Source: Berberis thunbergii (lineage: Eukaryota > Streptophyta > Magnoliopsida > Ranunculales > Berberidaceae). From it: a stretch of 64,000 nucleotides of DNA. The position numbers and the translations under genes are program-made. The notes beneath the pieces were generated by a model, which saw only the letters and a program-made list of their open reading frames with translations, was not told the origin of the DNA and did not search any database. This document shows positions 56,828-64,000 of this stretch, in pieces. The DNA lies in the NCBI GenBank assembly GCA_003290165.1, contig QNQO01006261.1, positions 1 to 64,000 of the forward strand. Reading direction: 5' to 3'. Every line of letters begins with the position of its first letter. The stretch's first letter is position 1.

Positions 56828-58220
56828 AACGCCCCTTATCTCATTTGCTTTTGAGTTGACCATTTTTTTTTCCTTCTTACATAATAGCAGAGAAGATGTA
56901 TTTTTGTAAGAAGCCTCGCCAAAAATAGAAGAAGAATTCCCTTGATCTTGCTGACGTAAAAGATATGCATGTAGAAGCTTCTTCTGTTGTTGAAATGATC
57001 TGTTGTTATTGAAATTTAGTTTGCTGAAGACACAATGATCTGCATGTAAAGACTTCTGCTACAGATGAGGTGATTTACTAGATGAGTCACAGATAGTAAT
57101 TTCATAGGCTCTTGGACTTTGTCCAAATAGAGGATCATCCTTAGGGGAATAAAACAATTCCTTCTCTAGGCTGACCTGCCCCTGTTTCAGCATCCACATA
57201 TAAATGCCACATATCTTTAGGCTGACCTGCCCCTGTTTCAGCATAAGTTGAGGAGTGGCATATCTTTGGGCTGATATGCCCCTATTTTAGCATGAGTTGA
57301 TGAGTCTTCATTTGTTGAAGGACGGGACACTGATTGGCTAGCCGATTTTGTTTCCTTGGTTGAGGAGGAAACAAATTATGTTATGAAATTTGCTAAGGCT
57401 TGAGCCTTTATAGTTGTCTTTAGCCAGTAGATTTTTTTGAAGGACGTTACAACTGATTTGCTAGCTAATTTTATTTCTCCGGTTAAGAAGGGAATGAATT
57501 CTGCTAAGTTTTGAACCTTTATAGTTGTTCTCGGCAGGTAGATTAAGTCATATTGGCTCAAATCTATCGTTCATTTCATGAGTTTTTGACAAGCATTCGA
57601 GAGGAAGTTGTGCCCCAAACTCTTCGCTGATGAAAACTGAGCTAACTGCTGCATTTGAAACTACCAAGTAGATGTACAAGTCATCTCTTGGATATGTCTG
57701 CTGATCTACTAAAAAATTGATCCAATGCTGTTGCTCTACGAGTAAGAGTTTGAATTTCTTTTGGAGTTGATGGTGACTTCATATCAAATAGTGTTATTCT
57801 TTGCTTTTATGATCCCCAAACTTTGTGTATGCTTATTGGTTTGCTGACTTAGAAATATTTTCTTTAAGAGCGCAAAAGCTTTATTTGACTATTTTACGAG
57901 TTTCCAATGTGCTAAATCAAAATTTAAGCATAACTTGAGGAAGTTAATCATGGATTCAAATCTGTTTATCTTGGAAATTGCATGAAAATATTGTGTGATC
58001 TGCTGGCCACTTAACAAAACTTAAATTGATTTAAGTAATCATAAGTTAGATACTTCTATGCTCAGTGATTGATTAATAGAATTACTCACTCACGGAGAGT
58101 ACCATCCTATTCTGAGGTGTCATCCTCTACTGAGGCATTTTGCTTGTGTGGTTTGCTCACCACTTGACAAAACTTAAACGGATTTAAGTAGTCCTGAGTA
58201 AGATATTTTTATGCATTAAA
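56828..58220 (-). repeat. Duplicated 3' interior of C-minus
   Basis: Minus-strand interior collinear with 59942 onward. It contains one or two ~120-bp repeat units (58020-58210). It ends in a scrambled zone (58220-58395) before the second plus-oriented copy begins. Confidence 0.7.
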
Positions 58221-58395
58221 TTACCAATAGAAACAGACAATACATCTACTTAATATGCAAGAATTATCAATAGTCTTTAAGTAGTTTTTAAGATGTTTTT
58301 AAGTAAGAATTATCAATAGTCTTTGAGTAAGATTTTTTAAAGATGTTTTTAAGTCTTGTCTGTTTCTATTGAATTATCAATAGAAACAGACAAGA
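58220..58395. repeat. Scrambled breakpoint with a palindrome
   Basis: GAATTATCAATAGTCTTT-type words recur, with variants of AGATGTTTTTAAGT. It ends in an inverted repeat: CTTGTCTGTTTCTATTGA (58355-58372), four bases, then its exact reverse complement (58377-58394). This is the joint of the tandem duplication. Confidence 0.7.
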
Positions 58396-58523
58396 TGACC
58401 AAATTAGGAGCATTCTACTTCTAATTTTGGCGGGGCTCATCAGTGAAAATACATCTCCTATACTTACAAGCAAGAAGAAAAAGAAAAATGGTCAACTCAA
58501 AAGCAAAGAAGATGAAGGGAATT

Positions 58524-59324
58524 TGTGGGAGCCAAAAATAATCCTTAGCCCAATAGGAAAAGGAGGCCCAAATATTTAAGATGTTCTCGAGAAGGCCGAA
58601 TATTTCCCATGAAAGTTACAAGTAGAGAAAGCCCAAATTTGGGCCCAATGCAACTCAGTAGAACATTTCTTTCTCAGTAGAGAAGTAGTGTTCGACGCTG
58701 ACCACCATGCTCAGCTGAGCACCCAAGCTTGCAGGAGAGGTGACTCAAAATACAAAGTTACAACCGCCAACAGGAAGTTACAACTACTTAAGAGAAGTTA
58801 CAACTACCTAAGAGGAGTTACAACCGCCTGTAAGCAGATCACTCACTTATCTGCCACGTGTCTCACTAAATCTGCTGGAGTTACAACCGCCTGCAAGCAG
58901 ATCACTCACTTATCTACCACGCGTCTCACTAATCTGCTGGAGTTACAACCGCCTGCAAGCAGATAACCCACTTATCTGCCACGTGTCTCACTCATCTGCT
59001 GGAATTACAACCGCATGCAAGCATATCACTCACTCATCTGCCACGTGTCTCACTCATCTGCCTCTATAAATAGTCAAACACAAATCCATCTGGAGGTAAC
59101 TCTTTATTGATTTCAGAATTCTCTCTTCAAATATAGAGATATAAACATTTTTTGAAGACATTACTCTAACTTTGGCATCGGATTCCCCGTCGCAGGCACT
59201 ACACCGGTGTCAAGAATTAACTTCTATCTTATGCAGATTACTCCACGTGATCAATACATGGTTCTATCTTATGCAGAGTGCTCCGCGTGATCAGCATGTG
59301 ATTTTGTGGAAATTTGCATCCACA
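58524..59324 (+). repeat. Family C LTR, plus (pair 2)
   Basis: 801 bp, with the same purine-rich tract upstream as in pair 1. TATA box CTCTATAAATAG at about 59062. Followed by ATGAC-ACTGC and the inverted LTR. Confidence 0.88.
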
Positions 59325-61399
59325 ATGACACTGCTGTGGATGCAAATTTCCATCGGATCACATGCTGATCGCGCGGAGCAATCTGCATAAGAGGAAGATT
59401 AATTCTTGACACCGGGGTGCTGCCTGCCAAGGGGACTCTGATGCCAAAGCTAGAACAATGTTTTTTGGAAAGTAATTATTTTTTTGTATTTGAAGAGATA
59501 ATTGTGAATCAAGAAAGAGTTACCTCCAATTGGCTATGTGTTTGGTCAACTGCTAGTAGATGAGTGGAACACGTGGGAGATGAGTGAGACATGTGGCAGA
59601 TGAGTAAGTGATCTGCTTGCAGGTGGTTGTAACTTCCGTAGATAGTTGTAACCTCCCGTTGGTGGTTGTAACATCCGTCAACGGTTATAACTTCTGGTTA
59701 ATTGTTATAATTTCCCCTTTGTAGAGACATACCCTATAGATTTGTGTGCTCAGCTGAGCATGGTGGTCAATGTCGAATACGTACTATTCCTCTATTGAAA
59801 GAAGAGTGTTCTGCTGAACTGCATTAGGTCCAAACTTGGGTTTTCTGTACTTGTATCTTTTGTGGTATGGCTTCTTAGGAACGACCCAAATCTTCAGGCT
59901 TCCATATCCTGTTGTGCTAAGGATTATTTTTGGCTATCACAAATGCCCCTTATCTCATTTGCTTTTGAGTTGACCATTTTTTTTCCTTCTTACTTAATAG
60001 TAGAGAAGATGTATTTTTACTAAGAAGCCTCGCCAAAAATAAAAGAAGAATGCCCTTGATCTTGCTGATGTAAAAGATATGCATGTAGAAGCTTCTTCTG
60101 TTGTTGAAATGATCTGTTGTTATTGAAATTTAGTTTGCTGAAGACACAATGATCTGCATGTAAAGGCTTCTGCTACAAATGATGTGATTTACTAGATGAG
60201 TCACAGATAGTAATTTCATTGGCTCTTGGACTTTGTCCAAATAGAGGATCATCCTTAGGTGAATAAAACAAGTCCTTCTCTAGTATCCTTATGATTTGAC
60301 GACTCATCCACATATAAATGCCACATATCTTTAGGCTGACCTGCCCCTGTTTCAGTATAAGTTGAGGAGTGGCATATCTTTGGGTTGATCTGCCCCTATT
60401 TTAGCATGAGTTGACGAGTCTTCATTTGTTGAAGGACGGGACACTGATCGGCTAGCCGATTTTGTTTCTCTGGTTGAGTAAGAAACAAATTATGTTATGA
60501 GGTGTCATCCTCTACTGAGTCATGTTGCTTGTGTGGTTTGCTGACCACTTGACAAAACTTAAACGGATTTAAGTAGTCCTGAGTAAGATGTTTTTATGCA
60601 TTGAATTACCCACTCACGTAAAATGTCATCCTCTACTGAGGTGTGATACTCTACTGAGGCATTTTATTTGTGCGGTCTGCTGACCACTTGACCAAACTTA
60701 AACGAATTTAAGTAGTTCTGAGTAAGATGCTTCTATGCATTGAATTACCCAATCACGGAGGGTGTCATCCTCTACTGAGGCATTTTGCTTGTGTGGTCTA
60801 TTGACCACTTGACTAAACTTAAACGGATTTAAGTAGTCTTGAGTGAAATGCTTTATGCATTGAATTACCCACTCACACAGAGTGTCATCCTCTACTAAGG
60901 CATTTTTCTTGTGTGATCTGCTGACCACTTGCCTAAACTTAAATGGATTTAAGTAGTCTTGAGTAAGATGCTTTTATGCATTGAATTACCACTCACGTAA
61001 AGTGCCATCCTCTACTGAGGTGTACATAAATATTTGTATTTCTGAATGTTTTCTGCTGTAGGACATGTAGAATGAAATCTTGTATTTCCGTATTTCAACT
61101 AAGGAAGGTGTGTTGTTCTCTGCTGAAAAGCAAAATAATGTATCATTTGCTGAGGTATTTGTAAATATTTGTTCAGATCATTTTTTTGCAGGTCTCATTT
61201 CATTGATGGCGGTTTCTTCAGCCAGGGTGGTTCTTCTTGTGGAAAATTTGATTGACCGAAATGGAGAACACTGTGTATGTTCTACCGGATGAGGAGTCTC
61301 TTGTTGAAGAGATAAATACAATAAACAAATAAAATACAACCAATTTTTTCTTACATGTACATTGCATTTTTCCTAAAAAATGAAAAATGAAAATGGTCA

Positions 61400-62887
61400 G
61401 TTGCCACAATCATTAGATTATTTTGCGTCGAAGAGTTTAATTGATCAGAACGGTGAACTCTGTATATGTTTTACTGGCTGAGGAGTCTCTTGCTGGGGAA
61501 TTCTATGTTTGTCACCTTTTTTTATCCTCCTTCTGATCTACATTTGTTTGTGCAGGTTGAATATATTTCTCAGGTATATCTGGTGCCTTAGCACTATTTT
61601 TTTTCGTCATCCCACAATGCATAGCATTCTGCCATGTCAAAGATTTCGGCAAGAGTTTTGCCTGGTTTCATAGTCAATTTTGAATACAATATGTGATCTA
61701 CGGGCTAACCCTTTTTGAACGCTAAGGTTGCAATTTGGTCATCACACCCATTTATGCTCGCCCTTTCTGCCTTAAATCTTTTAATGAAGTCTCGTATGGA
61801 TTCATTTGACTTTTTCTTTATGTTGAAGAGGTTGTCAGCATGCTTTTTTATGGTTCGATAGGATGAATATTCTTTTGTAATAGTAAGGGAGAACTCTCCA
61901 AAATTGTTGATTAACCGAGGGGTCAAAGTGTGAAACCAATCTTGGGTCACTCCTTGTAAAGTCATTGCAAATATTTTGCACATAAGTAAGACATCATTTT
62001 ATTGCAGAGTCATGAGACTTCGGAAATGCTTCAAGTGCTCTCAGGATCAGAATCTCCTTTGAAAAGAGTAAAGGTTGGTATGGTAAACTTGGCTGGTGGA
62101 GGATCCTTTTCAATGCCATTTGTAAAAGGTGTAGTGTTTACCAAGGCCACCTCTCTGTGTCGAGCATTATCTGGATTTTTCATGACTCGCGAGTTCCTCA
62201 ACTGCTCATTGATTATTCTTGCTACATCATCAGCTCTCAAGGGCCATAGTGTATCTTGCTGATCAGCTGCCTAGTAAAGCAGTCTATGCTACTCAACGAC
62301 ATGGCAGTTTCAGGATAAGTTAATATAATGATCCAGATTTGATCTCTGCGTTGTTCACATCCATCGAGATTCTGTCTTCTACGCTGACCATTCATATCTA
62401 GCATCATCTGTGATCCCAGTCTTGAGTGTACAATTGCTTGGGAACCCCACCTTGAGAAGACTCATGTTTGAGGCTTGAGCCTAGAATGCACATTTGCTCG
62501 TGGACCTAATCTTGAATGAATACTTCCAGATGTATTATTTCCCCTCAGTGGATGACTACTTCTGCTTCCATGCACACTGTCTACAGGCAGATGACAATGT
62601 GTCTTTTGCCTTGGCTATATACTCACTAATCGCTTTACTACCTAAGTTTGGTTCTCCAATATTTTTGTCAAATTGGAAATTTGACTTGCAAGATTTTTTT
62701 GTTGTGTCATCTTCATTGGGCTTGGTTGTTGGGCAAAAGGTTGCAATTGATGGTCAGTTGACAGTGGCAGACCTACTACCAGTGGTTGTTCGACAGGTAG
62801 CGGTTGAACCAGTGGCAATTATGGCGGTCCAGTACCAAAGGATTGTGCAACATTATTTTTGCTAATTTTTTTTCGAGTTCCCACCAT
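61400..62887 (-). pseudogene. gag of C-minus, broken
   Basis: Starts at 62887 (ATGGTGGGAACTCGAA) like C-plus. The core is seen in two open pieces, 62031-62240 (NPDNARHREVALVNTTPFTN) and 61705-61983 (QDWFHTLTPRLINNFGEFSL, then RDFIKRFKAERASI). At least one frameshift lies between them. It retains Gln where C-plus has the TAG stop. Open frames on the opposite strand here, such as 62494-62865, are shadows. Confidence 0.75.
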
Positions 62888-63018
62888 TGTACTGAAAAGA
62901 ACTTTGACAATGAAAGTGTTTGTCAAAGGAAATTTAAAGTAAAAAAATGAAAGTTTTTTTATGAATGGAAGTGAGCATGCAATGAGTTTGATTCAATTTC
63001 TCATTGAAAACACCAATT

Positions 63019-63657
63019 TGTGGATGCAAATTTCAACCAGATCACGTGTTGATCACATAGAGCACATAAGATGAGGATCAATTCTTGACACTGGTGTGGT
63101 GCCTGCCACGGGGACTCCGATGCCAAAGTTAGAACAATGTCTTAAGGAAAGTATTTATTTCTCTGTATTTAAAGAGAGAATTGTGAATCAAGAAAGAGCT
63201 ACCTCCAAATGGCTATGTGTTTGGCTATTTATAGAGGCAGAACAAGTCAACATTTGGCAGATGAGTGGAACTCGTGGCAGATGAATGAGACATGTGGCAG
63301 ATGAGTGAGTGATCTGCTTGCAGGCGGTTGTAACTTCTCTTGGGTAATTGTAACTTTCGTAGATGGTTGTAACCTCTCGTTGGTGGTTGTAACTTCTGAT
63401 TAATAGTTATAACTTCATATTAATGGTTATAACTTCCCATTTGGAAAGACTTATCCTATAGATTTGTGTGCTAAGCTAAGCATGGTGGTCAGCGCCGAAT
63501 ACTATTCCTCTGCAGAAAGAAGAGTGTTCTGTTGAGTTATATTGGGTCCATACTTGGGCTTTCTGTGCTTGTATCTTTCGTGGTTAGGGCTATTGGGAAT
63601 GACCCAAATCTTCGGGCTTCTATATCCTTTTGCAAAGGATTATTTTTGGCTTCCACA
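63019..63657 (-). repeat. 5' LTR of C-minus
   Basis: 639 bp, reverse complement of the family C LTR. TATA box (reverse complement TATTTATAGAGGC) at about 63223. It has few minisatellite units, showing how variable the array is within the family. Confidence 0.88.
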
Positions 63658-64000
63658 ACCGCCGTCACGGCTTTCACTTCGCGTCTGAGAAGTGGCAAAC
63701 TCTATGACTTCCTCACCCTGGACCCCCAACCAATATGACATACTTGCTTAGAAATTCTTGAAGATACATCACTATGGACAGAATGTTGGCCACCAAAAGA
63801 TAGGCAGAGTCAGAGAAGAAACCCTCTGTTCCAAAGGATAAAAAAGAGGACGATGACAATAACAAGAGGATGTGCACATACAACAAGATCGACTCGAGTC
63901 GCCCAAAATATGTTGGGTCCAGGTCTGTTACCTCTCTCAATACCAGTTTGTCCAACATCCTAGATTCTCTCAATAACAGTGGCGAATGGGAACTCGGGAG
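63658..64000 (+). pseudogene. Outer Ty3/gypsy gag, continuation
   Basis: Reads TAVTAFTSRLRSGKLYDFLT, directly continuing DDCSND at the 42050 break once the inserted elements and one target copy are set aside. It then runs, with stops, through RYITMDRMLATKR and KEDDDNNKRMCTYNKID to SLSNILDSLNNSGEWELG at the window edge, as in the C-terminal gag of Ty3/gypsy elements of this type. Confidence 0.75.

Larger units (their letters stand above)
42051..59324 (+). mobile_element. C-plus: family C non-autonomous LTR element (with nested B2 and a duplicated 3' end)
   Basis: The 5' LTR is 42051-42851, preceded by ATGAC (42046-42050). The 3' LTR occurs twice because of a later tandem duplication: 55456-56192 and 58524-59324, each followed by ATGAC (56193-56197, 59325-59329). 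Interior: gag (42985-44570), an integrase scrap, a ~120-bp repeat array, then B2 inserted at 46096-55050, then the last 0.4 kb with a purine-rich tract (AAAGAAGATGAAGGGAATT) before the LTR. No protease, RT or RNase H. The original element would end at 56192 or 59324, depending on which copy is primary. Confidence 0.85.
59335..63657 (-). mobile_element. C-minus: family C element, opposite orientation
   Basis: The 3' LTR is 59335-59941, the 5' LTR 63019-63657. Target duplication ACCGC at 63658-63662; the left copy is ACTGC at 59330-59334 in this pair and ACCGC at 56198-56202 in pair 1. The interior on the minus strand has gag from 62887 down, a gag-tail repeat (about 61230-61480) and about five ~120-bp repeats (60480-61030). 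Pol is missing, as in C-plus. Confidence 0.88.

Noticed and set aside
62494..62865. 123-codon plus-strand ORF
   Set aside because: Antisense shadow of the C-minus gag N-terminal region; no features of its own.
1..64000. tRNA, rRNA, CRISPR array, bacterial operon or virus-derived replicase
   Set aside because: Reading both strands I found no cloverleaf-like or rRNA sequence, no regularly spaced repeat-spacer array and no polymerase motif. The only tRNA-like strings are primer-binding sites of retroelements.

Overview
The window is nuclear DNA from a flowering plant, probably a eudicot. It has spliced genes with GT-AG introns, plant-specific gene fragments (WAT1-type transporter, SQD2, plant NRPB2, GH1 beta-glucosidase), a piece of plastid rps7, and LTR retrotransposons whose primer-binding sites match plant tRNAs. 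No intact host gene was found. Nearly everything is transposable-element DNA of several ages, some of it carrying host gene pieces.

Layout. 1-3450: AT-rich sequence without a recognisable gene. 3450-15108: an LTR-like segment tandemly duplicated as two ~1.6 kb units; the first unit is split by a young Athila-like element, B1 (4794-13120, TSD ATTCC), and the second keeps the empty site. 15520-18846 (minus): a decayed WAT1/nodulin MtN21-type transporter gene with a 613-bp TRIM in an exon (17764-18376, TSD CTATA). 18847-23475: intergenic DNA with a NUPT (rps7), MITEs and a gypsy remnant. 23476-31785 and 32153-36037: two related non-autonomous CACTA transposons in opposite orientation (TSDs AAA and AGT). 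Element A carries pieces of at least four nuclear genes (beta-glucosidase, SNF7/VPS32, a PDS5-like Tudor domain, RPB2) and an unidentified probable mitochondrial protein; element B carries a bHLH factor and SQD2. 36171-36432: a MITE with 9-bp TSD.

38866-64000 is a nest of retrotransposons. An outer Ty3/gypsy element (gag from 41273) was hit at two immediately adjacent target sites by two copies of one pol-less family ('family C'): C-plus from 42051 (TSD ATGAC) and C-minus ending at 63657 (TSD ACCGC). Their 3' LTRs face each other across 10 bp. That tail-to-tail junction was then tandemly duplicated, and C-plus received a second Athila-like element, B2 (46096-55050, TSD GCAGG). The outer gag frame resumes at 63658 in phase with where it broke off at 42050.

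The elements are mostly parasites of parasites: B1 and B2 lack reverse transcriptase and integrase, family C keeps a broken gag and an integrase scrap, and the CACTA elements lack a transposase. All would depend on proteins made elsewhere. The most notable content is the CACTA pair, where host exons with intact splice sites are joined in the same sense behind a shared 5' exon, with a 27-bp copied filler at one joint.
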